Notes under the pieces: model-generated | Told to the model about the DNA's origin: nothing | The model's input: the letters and a program-made list of their open reading frames with translations, nothing else | The model's database searches: none | Position numbers and translations under genes: made by a program | Shown here: in pieces, positions 9,501-18,211 of the stretch | Position numbering within the stretch: position 1 is the stretch's first letter | How the letters are laid out: each line of letters begins with the position of its first letter | Source: Bacteroidales bacterium | GTDB taxonomy: Bacteria; Bacteroidota; Bacteroidia; Bacteroidales; UBA932 | Direction of reading: 5' to 3' | DNA length: 64,000 nt | Assembly (NCBI GenBank): GCA_017627955.1 | Contig: JAGAFU010000055.1 | Span: forward strand, 60,309 to 124,308

Positions 9501-9884
9501 CTATTCAGCGGCCTCGGCTTTCTTGCCCGCGAACTTGCGCTCCTTGATCCTGGCCTTCTTACCAGAGAGCTCACGCAGGTAGAATATTCTGGCCCTGCGG
9601 ACCTTACCGACCTTGTTCAGCTCGATGTTCTCGATGAACGGGGACTGGAAGGGGAAAATCCTCTCAACTCCGATTCCACCGGAAATCTTGCGGACTGTGA
9701 AGGTCCTTGTGGTAGGAGTGGCGCCTCTTTCCTGGATGACAACACCCCTGAAGTTCTGAAGCCTCTCTTTATCTCCCTCCTTGATCCTATAAGTGACGGT
9801 GATAGTGTCACCGGCCTTGAACTTGGGGAAGGTAGCAACTTTCTCGTTAGCGAAAGACTGCTCAACAATTTTCATTAAATCCAT
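9501..9884 (-). CDS. rplS: 50S ribosomal protein L19
   Basis: L19 sits at the 30S-50S interface of the ribosome. The 127-aa product carries the family core [20 protein letters not shown], the [10 protein letters not shown] segment, and the basic motif [18 protein letters not shown] followed by [13 protein letters not shown] lysine/glutamate tail extends the C-terminus. The start (MDLMKIVEQ) is the first ATG; the internal ATG at residue 4 is an alternative. Two tRNA genes follow in the same direction. A TACTTTTG promoter box at 9960-9967 implies an untranslated leader of about 70 nt. Confidence 0.97.
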   Translation of the reverse strand: MDLMKIVEQSFANEKVATFPKFKAGDTITVTYRIKEGDKERLQNFRGVVIQERGATPTTRTFTVRKISGGIGVERIFPFQSPFIENIELNKVGKVRRARIFYLRELSGKKARIKERKFAGKKAEAAE

Positions 9885-9959
9885 CTCTCAATACTTTTTA
9901 TCGCAACATTACGCACATCTGATAACGACCCGCAAGAGGTTGCCTTTAATTTTGGACTG

Positions 9960-9988
9960 CAAAAGTACGAATTATTTTACAATCACAA
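9960..9988 (-). promoter_or_regulatory. rplS promoter
   Basis: On the minus strand the -7 box TACTTTTG (9960-9967) fits TAnnTTTG. A TTTG box at 9985-9988 lies 17 bp further upstream, close to the usual -33 spacing. Confidence 0.55.
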
Positions 9989-10007
9989 AATTTTTTTCAA
10001 AGAATAT

Positions 10008-11192
10008 TTAAAAAATATCCTTTATCTTGTCAAAGACGGCCTTGTCTTCCTTTGAAGGATCGGGAGTGAACGACCTGCTGGCCCTCATTCCCTGCAGCGC
10101 GGCCTTCTCGTCACTGGACAGTCTCTTCGGTATCCAGACGAGTATCTTGACGTACATGTCACCGGTACCGCTGCCGTAGCCTTTCACGGCCGGAAGCCCT
10201 TTGCCGCGAAGCTTGACGACTGAGCCGGACTGTGTCCCGGGGTCCACTTTTACTTTATAGGCCCCGTCGAGGCAGGGGACAGCGATCTCTGTTCCGAGGA
10301 TCGCGTCCGTCACCGAGATTGTCGTAGTGTAGAAAAGGTTGTTACCGTCTCTCTTGAGGTTGGAGTGGGCGACTTCCTCGATGATCACCAGAAGATCGCC
10401 GTTGACTCCGTTGTGCGGGGCGGCATGTCCCTCACCGCGGAGAGTCAGTTGCATCCCGTCCTCGACACCGGCCGGAATCTTCACTTTCACGGTCTCGCGT
10501 TTACGGACCAGCCCTGTGCCACCGCAAGTCCGGCACGGGTTTGTCACGATCTTGCCTTCTCCACCGCACTGGGGACAGGTGGAGTACGTCATCGTCCTGC
10601 CGAAAAGAGTGCTGGTCACATGCTGCACCTGGCCTGAACCCTTGCAAGTAGGGCAAGTCTTAATGTCGGAAGAGTTCTTCGCGCCCTTTCCGCCACAATC
10701 CGGACAAGGCCTGTTGCGCTCGATCGTGATCTCTTTCTCGGTACCTTTGGCGATCTCCTCGAGAGTGAGCCGGACCCTTGTGCGGATGTCCCTGCCTTTG
10801 TAGACTCTTGTCTGTGACCTGGAACCGTCACCGCCGAATCCGCTGAAACCACCGAATCCGCCGAACCCTCCAAAACCGCCTCCGAAGAGGTCCCTGAGGA
10901 TGTCTTCAAGATTTCCGAAGCCGCCGCTGAAATCAGGCCCGGCCTGGCCTTCAACTCCAGCGAATCCGAACTGGTCGTACCGTGCCTTCTTGTCAGGATC
11001 ACTGAGAACTGAATATGCCTCAGAAGCCTCCTTGAATTTCTCCTCGGCGGTCTTCTTCTCGGCATCGGTTCCCTCAACCCAGCGGTCAGGATGCCACTTC
11101 ATGGCAGCTTTCCTGTAGGCAATCTTTATATCGTCGGCCGTCGCGTTCTTGCCGACGCCGAGAACCTCGTAGTAATCTTTTTTCTCTGCCAT
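10008..11192 (-). CDS. dnaJ: Chaperone protein DnaJ
   Basis: DnaJ is the Hsp40 co-chaperone that delivers substrates to DnaK and stimulates its ATPase. The 394-aa product has a J domain with HPD at residues 34-36, then a glycine/phenylalanine-rich linker (GGFGGFGGFGGFSGFGG). The zinc domain contains four CxxCxGxG-type repeats: CPDCGGKG, CPTCKGSG, CPQCGGEG and CRTCGGTG. A C-terminal substrate-binding region follows. It lies 14 nt downstream of grpE and is co-directional, forming a grpE-dnaJ operon. DnaK is not in the window. Confidence 0.97.
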   Translation of the reverse strand: MAEKKDYYEVLGVGKNATADDIKIAYRKAAMKWHPDRWVEGTDAEKKTAEEKFKEASEAYSVLSDPDKKARYDQFGFAGVEGQAGPDFSGGFGNLEDILRDLFGGGFGGFGGFGGFSGFGGDGSRSQTRVYKGRDIRTRVRLTLEEIAKGTEKEITIERNRPCPDCGGKGAKNSSDIKTCPTCKGSGQVQHVTSTLFGRTMTYSTCPQCGGEGKIVTNPCRTCGGTGLVRKRETVKVKIPAGVEDGMQLTLRGEGHAAPHNGVNGDLLVIIEEVAHSNLKRDGNNLFYTTTISVTDAILGTEIAVPCLDGAYKVKVDPGTQSGSVVKLRGKGLPAVKGYGSGTGDMYVKILVWIPKRLSSDEKAALQGMRASRSFTPDPSKEDKAVFDKIKDIF

Positions 11193-11206
11193 ATCCGGTT
11201 AATCTC

Positions 11207-11779
11207 CTATATCCCGACCACTACCTTGGCGTAGCGGATGACTTTTCCCGAAAGAGTGTAGCCGGTCTGGACCACATCGAACACCAGACCTTTCTTGTTC
11301 TCTTCGGCGACAGGCATCTGCGCGACCGCCTCATGGAAGTCAGTGTCAAACTTCTCGTCCTTGGCCTTGATCACTTCCAGGCCCTTTGTCTTCAGGAAGG
11401 CCATCAGTTTGTTGTAGATGAGCTCCGTGCCTTCAACGGCGACCTTGTCGTCGGCGTCCGAAAGCATCTTGAGGGCCCTCTCGCAGTCGTCAAGGACTGG
11501 CAGCAGGCCTTTAATTATGTCGGCCGAGGCAGTGCTCACAAGCTCCAGCTTGGCTTCAGCCGAGTGACGGCGGAAATTCTCGAAATCTGCCATCAGACGG
11601 ATGTAATCGTCTTTCTCCTTTGCCACGCTGGCCTTGAGGGATTCGATCTCTTCCTTCAGAGCCTTGGTCTCATCCTCATTCTTATTCTCTTTCTCTTTGA
11701 TATTGTCTTCAACTTTCTCTTCCACCTTCTCCTTCACGGGTTTGGCGGCTGGTTTCTTGACGTTTTGCTTCTTGCTCAT
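11207..11779 (-). CDS. grpE: Nucleotide exchange factor GrpE
   Basis: GrpE releases ADP from DnaK. The 190-aa product has a charged, lysine/glutamate-rich N-terminal tail, a long coiled coil (about 35-90) containing LMADFENFRRHSAEAKLE, and the C-terminal beta domain with FDTDFHEAVAQMPVAEENKK and GYTLSGKVIRYAKVVV. It is the first gene of the grpE-dnaJ operon. A TATCTTTG box lies at 11806-11813 on the minus strand, giving a leader of about 20 nt. No CIRCE-type inverted repeat was seen upstream. Confidence 0.96.
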   Translation of the reverse strand: MSKKQNVKKPAAKPVKEKVEEKVEDNIKEKENKNEDETKALKEEIESLKASVAKEKDDYIRLMADFENFRRHSAEAKLELVSTASADIIKGLLPVLDDCERALKMLSDADDKVAVEGTELIYNKLMAFLKTKGLEVIKAKDEKFDTDFHEAVAQMPVAEENKKGLVFDVVQTGYTLSGKVIRYAKVVVGI

Positions 11780-11805
11780 AATCTGTAATAATTCATCTGC
11801 GACTG

Positions 11806-11813
11806 CAAAGATA
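11806..11813 (-). promoter_or_regulatory. grpE-dnaJ promoter -7 box
   Basis: TATCTTTG on the minus strand matches TAnnTTTG and lies 26 nt upstream of the grpE ATG. No clear -33 element was found at the usual distance. Confidence 0.5.
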
Positions 11814-11840
11814 TCAAATAATCTGCCAACGGCGAATCGC

Positions 11841-11945
11841 TGACAGAATGTCAGAAGATTCCTCGTCGGCTTCGCCAGAGATTCTTCGTCGGCTACGCCT
11901 CCTCAGAATGACATGATTGTCATTCTGAACGAAGTGAAGAATCTA
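11841..11945. repeat. Interspersed repeat, palindromic cluster
   Basis: Two inverted members of the TAGATTCTTC...CAGAATGACA family face each other around TGAT, preceded by a degraded copy. The left end pairs AGATTCTTC with GAAGAATCT at 11936-11944, and AGAATGACA with TGTCATTCT. The right-hand copy ends in CTA, which is the stop codon of the minus-strand transporter gene. It fills the gap between that gene and grpE. Confidence 0.7.
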
Positions 11946-13325
11946 TTCTTTTTTTGTGAGGTACTGCTCCGCCTTGTATGTGAGCCCCATGAAGATGATG
12001 GAGATGACACAGGCGGCCAGGAACATGATGAACACGGTGTCCAACCCGCCGCTCCTCATGACGAAACCAACCAGGATGTTGGCGAGCACGGCGGTACCGA
12101 GGACATAACCGAGAAAACCGGTCAACCCGGCCGCGGTCCCGGCGGCATTCTTCGGGGCAAGGTCAAGGGCCTGGACGCCGATCAGCATGACAGGTCCGTA
12201 GATGAAGAAGCCGATGGCGATCAGGCACGCGATGATGACCGTCAGGTTGTCGAGGTTCTTCCAATAGATGAATATCGCTACCGCCACAAGTGCCATGAAC
12301 AGCATTGTCGGGAGAGCCCTCCGTCCACTGAACACCTTGTCGCTGAGCCAGCCGCAGAACAGGGTTCCCGGAATCGCCGCGAACTCGTAGGCGAAATATG
12401 CCCATCCCGTGCTGGTCAGGTCTATCCCTTTATCTGTCAATATCTTCGGTGCCCAGTCAAGGCATCCGTAGCGGACCATGTAGACGAACGCGTTGGCGAA
12501 GGCGATGTACCAGAGGAGCCGGTTGGAGAGGACTGTCTGGAATATTTCCTTGACGGAGATGACGTGCTCGCTTTTCTCGGAATAGTGCTTGGCGGCATGT
12601 CCGGACCACTTCTCGATGGAGGGGAGCCCAAGCGACTGCGGCGTGTCCCTGATAAGGCAATATGCGATGATAGCTACCAGGATAGCGACGGCCGCGGGAA
12701 ACACGAAGGATCCGATCAGGAAATAATGGTCGGCGTGGGCTCCGTAGAACCACGACCCGAACCATACGGCACCGTAAGTCGCCATGGGACCGACGAGGGC
12801 GCCACCCACATTGTGCGCGCAGTTCCACACGGACATCCAAGTGCCTCTCTCCTTGATTGAGAACCAGTGTGTCATCACCCTTCCGCACGGGGGCCAGCCC
12901 ATTCCGTTGAACCATCCCACAAGGAAGTTCAGGACGGACATCAACACGATAGCCAATCCTTTATTCTCAATTCCAAGCCATTGGACAGGGACTATCATGA
13001 ACGCCATCGAAAGGGCCGCCATCACCAGACCGAGGGGGAGGAACTTGCGAGCGTCGCTCCTGTCGGAGACGCTGGCCATCAAGAACTTTGAGAAACCATA
13101 GGCTATGGCATTCATGGACAGGACGACAGCCAGCTCCTCGGTCTTGAATCCCAAGGCCTCAAGCCCAGGGATGGCCATCGAGAAATTCTTGCGGACTATG
13201 TAGAATCCAGCGTATCCTATGAATATGCCCAGGAAAACCTGCAGACGTTTCTTCTTGTAGGTTGAATCGACCTCCGGGCCGGTCATTTCCTTCTTGTAAG
13301 GAGGTGGTGCTAGAAATGAGCTCAT
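11943..13325 (-). CDS. Organophosphate:phosphate antiporter-type MFS transporter (GlpT/UhpT family)
   Basis: This is a twelve-helix major facilitator of the organophosphate:inorganic-phosphate antiporter group, which imports glycerol-3-phosphate or hexose phosphates. The 460-aa product shows the family N-terminal pattern GYAGFYIVRKNFSMAIPGL and the loop SDRSDARKFLP after helix 2. It also has the segment NGMGWPPCGRVMTHWFSIKERG with the conserved arginines of GlpT. Length matches GlpT. No glycerol catabolic genes are nearby, so the substrate is unproven. Its stop codon is supplied by the interspersed repeat. A TATATTCG box lies at 13329-13336 on the minus strand, just upstream of the ATG. Confidence 0.85.
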   Translation of the reverse strand: MSSFLAPPPYKKEMTGPEVDSTYKKKRLQVFLGIFIGYAGFYIVRKNFSMAIPGLEALGFKTEELAVVLSMNAIAYGFSKFLMASVSDRSDARKFLPLGLVMAALSMAFMIVPVQWLGIENKGLAIVLMSVLNFLVGWFNGMGWPPCGRVMTHWFSIKERGTWMSVWNCAHNVGGALVGPMATYGAVWFGSWFYGAHADHYFLIGSFVFPAAVAILVAIIAYCLIRDTPQSLGLPSIEKWSGHAAKHYSEKSEHVISVKEIFQTVLSNRLLWYIAFANAFVYMVRYGCLDWAPKILTDKGIDLTSTGWAYFAYEFAAIPGTLFCGWLSDKVFSGRRALPTMLFMALVAVAIFIYWKNLDNLTVIIACLIAIGFFIYGPVMLIGVQALDLAPKNAAGTAAGLTGFLGYVLGTAVLANILVGFVMRSGGLDTVFIMFLAACVISIIFMGLTYKAEQYLTKKE

Positions 13326-13358
13326 ACGCGAATATAGTCATTTATGGATGATTTTTCG

Positions 13359-13366
13359 TATATTTA
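13359..13366 (+). promoter_or_regulatory. Promoter -7 box of the DUF1232 gene
   Basis: TATATTTA lies 8 nt before the ATG at 13375. The predicted start of transcription therefore falls at or very near the start codon, which argues against the further-upstream ATG at 13348. Confidence 0.5.
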
Positions 13367-13374
13367 CGCTCGTT

Positions 13375-13755
13375 ATGCAAGTATTGGATAATTACGAAAA
13401 GTACCGTAGATATTTCTCGGACGACCAGTTCTGGGGAAAGCTTAAGAAGCTCGCCCGGAAAGCAGGGATAAAGGTAGTGTACGTCGCTCTCCTCCTTTAT
13501 TATGTCGTTCGTAATCCGGCGACTCCCAAGGCGGACAGGACAAAGATTCTGGGCGCTCTTGGGTATCTGATCCTCCCGACTGACCTTATTCCTGACCTCC
13601 TCCCCGCTATCGGTTATACCGATGACCTGGCGGCCCTGATGTGGGCCTTGTATTCAGTGGCGAAGAACATCACGCCGGAAGTGAAGATCCAGGCCAGGGT
13701 GAAACTCGGGGAGTGGTTCAACGATTACGACAGCAACGACATTGAGGGATTGTAG
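13375..13755 (+). CDS. DUF1232 (YkvA-type) small membrane protein
   Basis: The 126-aa product has the DUF1232 core: a hydrophobic helix (VVYVALLLYYVV) then a loop and second hydrophobic segment LGALGYLILPTDLIPDLLPAIGYTDDLAALMWAL. The ILPTDLIPDLLP..GYTDD pattern is the family signature. The ATG at 13375 (MQVLDNYEKYRRYF) was chosen over 13348 because the -7 box lies between them. It ends 3 nt before the ABC-F gene and is probably co-transcribed. Molecular function of the family is not established. Confidence 0.85.
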   Translation: MQVLDNYEKYRRYFSDDQFWGKLKKLARKAGIKVVYVALLLYYVVRNPATPKADRTKILGALGYLILPTDLIPDLLPAIGYTDDLAALMWALYSVAKNITPEVKIQARVKLGEWFNDYDSNDIEGL

Positions 13756-13758
13756 CGG

Positions 13759-15588
13759 ATGCCAAGTTATCTCCAAATAGAGAATATCTCGAAATCATAC
13801 GGCCCGAAGATCCTCTTCGAGCATATCGGTTTCAACGTCAACGAAGGTGACAAGATCGCCTTGATAGCCCCGAACGGGACAGGCAAGACCAGTCTGCTGA
13901 GGATCCTGGCCGGTAAAGACAGCTCTGATTCGGGCGGCAGGGTACTCTTCCTCAAAGACATAAGGATCGCTTTTCTGGAACAGGAATATGATTTCGACCC
14001 CGAGGCATCGGTGTGGGACCAGATCATCAATGACAGCTCCAAGTGGATCGAACATCTTGATCCTGAGCATGTGGCGGACTACGAGCTGCGTGTCCGGCAG
14101 CTGCTCTACTCTTTCGGCCTGACGGATTCAGACAGGAAGATGGGAGAATTGTCAGGCGGTGAAGTCAAAAGGGTGGCGATCATAGTGATGCTGGCCAGCG
14201 AGGCCGATTTCTACATCATGGACGAGCCCACTAACCACCTTGACATCGATGCGATCGAGTACCTGGAGAATTACTTGTCTCATGCCAGATGTACCCTGCT
14301 GATGGTGACTCACGACAGGTATTTCCTTGACAGCGTGGCGAATATCGTGATGGAACTGGACAGGGGACAGGTGTATGTCTATAAAGGGGACTACGAGAAC
14401 TATCTGGAAAAGCGCCAGGAGCGGATCGACAATTACAACGCCGAGACAGACAAGGTTAGGAATATCCTTCGCAGGGAATTGGAGTGGATGCATGCCAGTC
14501 CGTGCGCCCGGACTGGGAAGGCCAAATCCCGCAAGAACGCGTTCTACGAGCTTCAGGACAGGGCTTCGCAGGCCTATAGGACCAATCAGCTGAGTCTCGA
14601 GGAGATGGGACCGGCCACTCGTCTGGGAACCAAGATAATAAACTGCAGGAATCTTGGAATAAGCCTTGGATCCAGGACCCTTGTCAAGGATTTCACCTAC
14701 AATTTCCAGCGTTATGAGAGAGTCGGCATAGTCGGAGGAAACGGGGCGGGGAAGACAACCCTGGTCAATTTCCTGGTCGGGGCGGTTGGATTTGGGCATC
14801 CTTTCGAGGTGACTGGCTCGATCGAGAGAGGGGAGTCCTTGAACATCGGATATTACCGTCAGGACGGGATGGCTTTTGATGAGGACCAGACAGTCCTGGA
14901 AACCGTCAATGACACCCATCTGCTCGGACGCTTCATGTTCCCTCACGAGATGCTGAACAACAAGATCCGCAAGCTCTCCGGAGGGGAGAAACGCAGGCTT
15001 TACCTGTTGACCATCCTGATGCGGCAGCCCAACCTCCTGGTCATGGATGAGCCGACCAATGACCTGGACATCGTGACTCTTAATGTTCTCGAGGAATATC
15101 TCCGGGAATATAAAGGAACCTTGATCATCGTCTCGCATGACCGTCATTTCCTCGACCGTCTGGTGGAGCACATATTCATAATCAATGATGACGGGACGGT
15201 CAAGGACTTTGTCGGAAGTTATAGTCAGTACCGTGCCCTTCGACTCCGCTCAGGGACCGACCTTCGACTCCGCTCAGGGTCCGACCTTCGACTCCGCTCA
15301 GGCGCCGGTAAGGCGGAGGGTAAAGCCGACAAGGGCACCCTCGGCGGCCCACAAAGCCCGGCGAATGGCGAAAGCAAACCCCGCAAGCTGACCTACAAGG
15401 AGCAGAGGGAATTGGAAACCCTGGAAAAGGACATCGCAGCCTTGACCGCAGAGAAGGAGGAACTGGAGACGAAGCTTCAAGGAGGAATTACGGAAGTCTC
15501 TGAAATACAAAAGGTCAGCGAGCGCTTCTCCGAAGTCTCATCCCTCCTGGACGCGGCCGAGACCCGCTGGCTGGAATTGTCTATTTAA
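13759..15588 (+). CDS. ABC-F family ATPase with an in-frame repeat insertion
   Basis: This is a soluble tandem-ATPase protein of the ABC-F (Uup/EttA-like) class, which acts on ribosomes rather than membranes. The first nucleotide-binding domain has APNGTGKTS (about residue 34), LSGGEVKR and MDEPTNHLD. The second has GGNGAGKTT, LSGGEKRR and MDEPTNDLD. The linker between domains carries the charged P-site region. A C-terminal coiled coil (about 535-600) gives the Uup-like layout. Residues about 494-515 are three 8-aa repeats (LRLRSGTD, LRLRSGSD, LRLRSGAG) encoded by a 24-bp tandem repeat, which looks inserted. The 3' end overlaps convergent trkA by 8 bp. Confidence 0.92.
   Translation: MPSYLQIENISKSYGPKILFEHIGFNVNEGDKIALIAPNGTGKTSLLRILAGKDSSDSGGRVLFLKDIRIAFLEQEYDFDPEASVWDQIINDSSKWIEHLDPEHVADYELRVRQLLYSFGLTDSDRKMGELSGGEVKRVAIIVMLASEADFYIMDEPTNHLDIDAIEYLENYLSHARCTLLMVTHDRYFLDSVANIVMELDRGQVYVYKGDYENYLEKRQERIDNYNAETDKVRNILRRELEWMHASPCARTGKAKSRKNAFYELQDRASQAYRTNQLSLEEMGPATRLGTKIINCRNLGISLGSRTLVKDFTYNFQRYERVGIVGGNGAGKTTLVNFLVGAVGFGHPFEVTGSIERGESLNIGYYRQDGMAFDEDQTVLETVNDTHLLGRFMFPHEMLNNKIRKLSGGEKRRLYLLTILMRQPNLLVMDEPTNDLDIVTLNVLEEYLREYKGTLIIVSHDRHFLDRLVEHIFIINDDGTVKDFVGSYSQYRALRLRSGTDLRLRSGSDLRLRSGAGKAEGKADKGTLGGPQSPANGESKPRKLTYKEQRELETLEKDIAALTAEKEELETKLQGGITEVSEIQKVSERFSEVSSLLDAAETRWLELSI
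15238..15302 (+). repeat. Translated 24-bp tandem repeat, three units
   Basis: Units start at 15238, 15262 and 15286, each beginning CTTCGACTCCGCTCAGG. The 24-bp period keeps the frame and encodes LRLRSG plus two residues. The same core occurs at 28809-28832 and 30922-30953 inside other genes. Confidence 0.9.
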
Positions 15589-16939
15589 AGAATTTGTCAA
15601 CATCCTTGACCACATGCGGCAGGGCGAACACGACAACCCTGTCGTAAGGCTCTATCTTGGTCGAACCTATCGCGATCATCGATTCACTGCCCCTGATCAC
15701 TCCGCCGATCACGGCCTCCTTGGGGAAACTCAAGTCTTTCAGGGTGCCCTTGGTGATGGCGCTTCCCGGAGGCACGGTGAACTCGAGCACCTCCGCGTCA
15801 GTGCCGCTCATGTATTTGACGAGACGGGCCTTGCCGCTCAAGGTGAATTTGAACAGCCTTCCGGCGGTTATCAGTTTCTTGTTGATGACCGAGTCGACAC
15901 CCATCTCCTCGGCGAGGTGGATGTACTCGATGTTCTCGACCTCGGCGATCGTTTTTTCTATCCCGAATTTCTTCGCGGAAACACATGCCAGCACATTGGC
16001 CTCGTCCTTTCCCGTTAATGCCAGGAAAGCGTCGAAGTCCTTGATTCCCTCGTCTACAAGCAACTCGGAGTTACGGCCGTCTCCGACCACCACCACGACA
16101 TTGTCGGGCAGCCTTTCGGATAGGACCATCGCTCTTTCCTTGTCTTTCTCGAGTATTTTCACGAGACTGATCTTGCGGCTTAGCTGGGCGGCTGTCAGCT
16201 CGGCGATCTGGGACCCGCCAAGGATCATCACCTTGTCGGTCTCGATGTTGCTCTTCCCGAGGAATTTCATCAGGAATCCCATTCCTTCCCGGGTCGCGAT
16301 TATGAACACCAGGTCGTGATACATCAGCTTGGTGTCGAATTTGGGCATGATCGTGCGGCCACCCCTTGAGATCGCGATGACGCGGAACTGCAAGTCATCC
16401 TTGGCGGTTATGGCGGCGAACTCGGCGATCTTCATGTCCAGCAGGGGAGAGTCCTCCTCCAGCTTGAAGACCTCAACCTGGAGCTTGCCCCTCGCGAAGT
16501 CCATCGACTCGGTAGTTGAGGAATGCTTGAGAAGATCGTAGATCTCGTCCGCTGCCAATTTCTCCGGGCAAAACATGAGCTCTATGCCCATCTGCTTGAA
16601 TAACAGCTTGTTCTCCGGGGTTAGGAAGTCGTTGTCGTCAATCCTTGCGGTGACCTTTTTGGCGCCCAGGTTCTTCGCCAGCAGGGCGCTCACGATGTTG
16701 ACGTCCTGGTGGACGAACGGCACGACAGATATGAAAAGGTCGGCATCGCTGACGTCCGCTTCCCTGAGCGTCTTGAGCGACGAAGGCGGCCCCTCGATCG
16801 CTATTACGTCGGCAATGGCGGTCAAGGCGGCGATTCTCTGGGGATTATCGTCGATGACGGTGATCTCGTTGGCCTCTTTGCTCAACATTTTGGCGAGGTG
16901 GGATCCGATCTCCCCGGCTCCTTGGATGACGATTTTCAT
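15581..16939 (-). CDS. trkA: Trk potassium uptake regulatory protein TrkA
   Basis: TrkA is the cytoplasmic NAD-binding gating subunit of Trk potassium channels. The 452-aa product has two RCK_N Rossmann domains. The first starts MKIVIQGAGEIGSHLAKML, and the second contains VMILGGSQIAELTAAQLSRK near residue 230. Each is followed by an RCK_C domain (for example GKLQVEVFKLEEDSPLLDMK). The ATG at 16939 was chosen because it opens the Rossmann motif and overlaps the upstream glycosyltransferase stop as ATGA. Longer in-frame starts exist upstream but add unrelated residues. No trkH gene lies in the window. Confidence 0.94.
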   Translation of the reverse strand: MKIVIQGAGEIGSHLAKMLSKEANEITVIDDNPQRIAALTAIADVIAIEGPPSSLKTLREADVSDADLFISVVPFVHQDVNIVSALLAKNLGAKKVTARIDDNDFLTPENKLLFKQMGIELMFCPEKLAADEIYDLLKHSSTTESMDFARGKLQVEVFKLEEDSPLLDMKIAEFAAITAKDDLQFRVIAISRGGRTIMPKFDTKLMYHDLVFIIATREGMGFLMKFLGKSNIETDKVMILGGSQIAELTAAQLSRKISLVKILEKDKERAMVLSERLPDNVVVVVGDGRNSELLVDEGIKDFDAFLALTGKDEANVLACVSAKKFGIEKTIAEVENIEYIHLAEEMGVDSVINKKLITAGRLFKFTLSGKARLVKYMSGTDAEVLEFTVPPGSAITKGTLKDLSFPKEAVIGGVIRGSESMIAIGSTKIEPYDRVVVFALPHVVKDVDKFFK

Positions 16940-18042
16940 ATTCTTTTCCTTAAGTAAGCAAATATACCATTTCCTTTGGTCATAGCCAAAAGAACGATCC
17001 ACTGAGGGAACAACGCCGGAGCGGAAATCCCATTGTGGGATGCCAGATATTCTTGAATATCAGTAACTTCCAATTTGGATACCATGGACTTGAATTCCTT
17101 GTGCGCCTCAATTACGGACTTCGTCAAAGCGGCTTTCCCGGTCAGCAGGTACACGAGGGCGGAACACCCGTCAAGACATTTTCTCATGAATATGATCCTC
17201 CCGGCCTTTCGAGAGGCCCTTTCCGCGGCCTTCCTTATCGGCAGCCGCCCGGCCTCTTTGAGCGCTATGGTCTTCGCGAGGTTATTCCTGAGCATCAGCA
17301 GGTTGTTGCGATAATTGAGCTTGAGTTTCCACGGCGAGTCGTTTGGCAGGGTGCCGCCTCCCACGTGGTACACCACGGACTGGGGGACAACCCAGATCTC
17401 CTTTCCTTCAAGTTGGAGCCTCCAGCAAAGGTCAATCTCCTCCATGTGAGCGAAGAATCTGTCGTCCAGCCCTTCCATTCTCTCATATTCCTTCGCCCTG
17501 ACCATCAGGCAAGCTCCTGTCGCCCAGAACACCTTGGAAGGAGTGTCGTATTGTCCGTTGTCCTTTTCAAGGCGTTTGAGCACCCGGCCCCTGCAGAAAG
17601 GGTAGCCGAATTTGTCGAGGAGGCCTCCGGCCGCTCCGGCGTACTCGAAACTGTCCCTGTCTTGCCAGGAGTGGAGTTTCGGGGCGCAGGCCGCGCAGTC
17701 GGGATGGGAGTCCATCCAGCTGACCAGAGGCTCAAGCCATCCTTCCGGGACTTCTATGTCAGAGTTAATCAGCACGAAGTAATCCAAGTCAGAGGCTTCC
17801 GGCATTTGGGAAAGAGCTTTGAACGCTTGGTTGTACCCTCCTGTGAAACCGTAGTTCTTATCCAGTTCTATCAGTTTGATACTCTGGAACTTGTCCTTCA
17901 TTAACTCCACGGAACCATCTGTCGATCCATTGTCCGCGACGGCTACCTCCGCCCCTTCGGGCATGGATGCTGAAAGCCCCGGAAGGAAGCGTCCCAGAAA
18001 GTCCTTCGTGTTCCAATTCAGTATGACTACAGCGGTTCTCAT
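16936..18042 (-). CDS. Glycosyltransferase family 2 (rhamnosyltransferase-like)
   Basis: The 368-aa product transfers a sugar from a nucleotide donor, probably for an envelope glycan. It opens with MRTAVVILNWNTKDFLGRFL, followed by VADNGSTDGS (donor-binding aspartate), YGFTGGYNQAF and the DxD-like INSDIEV. A later acceptor-region motif, HMEEIDLCWRLQLEG, is typical of the WbbL/rhamnosyltransferase subgroup. The C-terminus has a hydrophobic helix. The start at 18042 is supported by a TAAGTTTG promoter box at 18048-18055 just upstream. Overlap of four bases with trkA links the two in one transcript, with no obvious functional tie. Confidence 0.87.
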   Translation of the reverse strand: MRTAVVILNWNTKDFLGRFLPGLSASMPEGAEVAVADNGSTDGSVELMKDKFQSIKLIELDKNYGFTGGYNQAFKALSQMPEASDLDYFVLINSDIEVPEGWLEPLVSWMDSHPDCAACAPKLHSWQDRDSFEYAGAAGGLLDKFGYPFCRGRVLKRLEKDNGQYDTPSKVFWATGACLMVRAKEYERMEGLDDRFFAHMEEIDLCWRLQLEGKEIWVVPQSVVYHVGGGTLPNDSPWKLKLNYRNNLLMLRNNLAKTIALKEAGRLPIRKAAERASRKAGRIIFMRKCLDGCSALVYLLTGKAALTKSVIEAHKEFKSMVSKLEVTDIQEYLASHNGISAPALFPQWIVLLAMTKGNGIFAYLRKRI

Positions 18043-18047
18043 GAGTG

Positions 18048-18055
18048 CAAACTTA
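18048..18055 (-). promoter_or_regulatory. Glycosyltransferase-trkA promoter -7 box
   Basis: TAAGTTTG on the minus strand matches TAnnTTTG and ends 5 nt before the ATG at 18042, implying a leaderless or nearly leaderless transcript. Confidence 0.5.
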
Positions 18056-18115
18056 TGAAAAAAAAGTGTCAATGCCGATTTTCAGGTGAAAAAGTGCTTA
18101 AGATGTTCCGATTTT

Positions 18116-18136
18116 GAAATATAATACCTATATTTC
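18116..18136 (+). promoter_or_regulatory. SusC operon upstream palindrome / promoter
   Basis: A 21-bp palindrome GAAATATA-ATACC-TATATTTC lies 76 nt before the SusC start. Its right arm resembles a -7 box. It could be the promoter, an operator, or both. No sigma-factor or two-component regulator gene lies next to the operon. Confidence 0.4.
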
Positions 18137-18211
18137 GAAAACAAACCACAAATCGCGCAGACGCATCTTTTTTAACACTATACTATAACCATTTTTTTAA
18201 ACCACAAACCT

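Noticed and set aside
15238-15302. Frameshift in the ABC-F gene
   Set aside because: The 24-bp period is divisible by three and the frame is intact on both sides.
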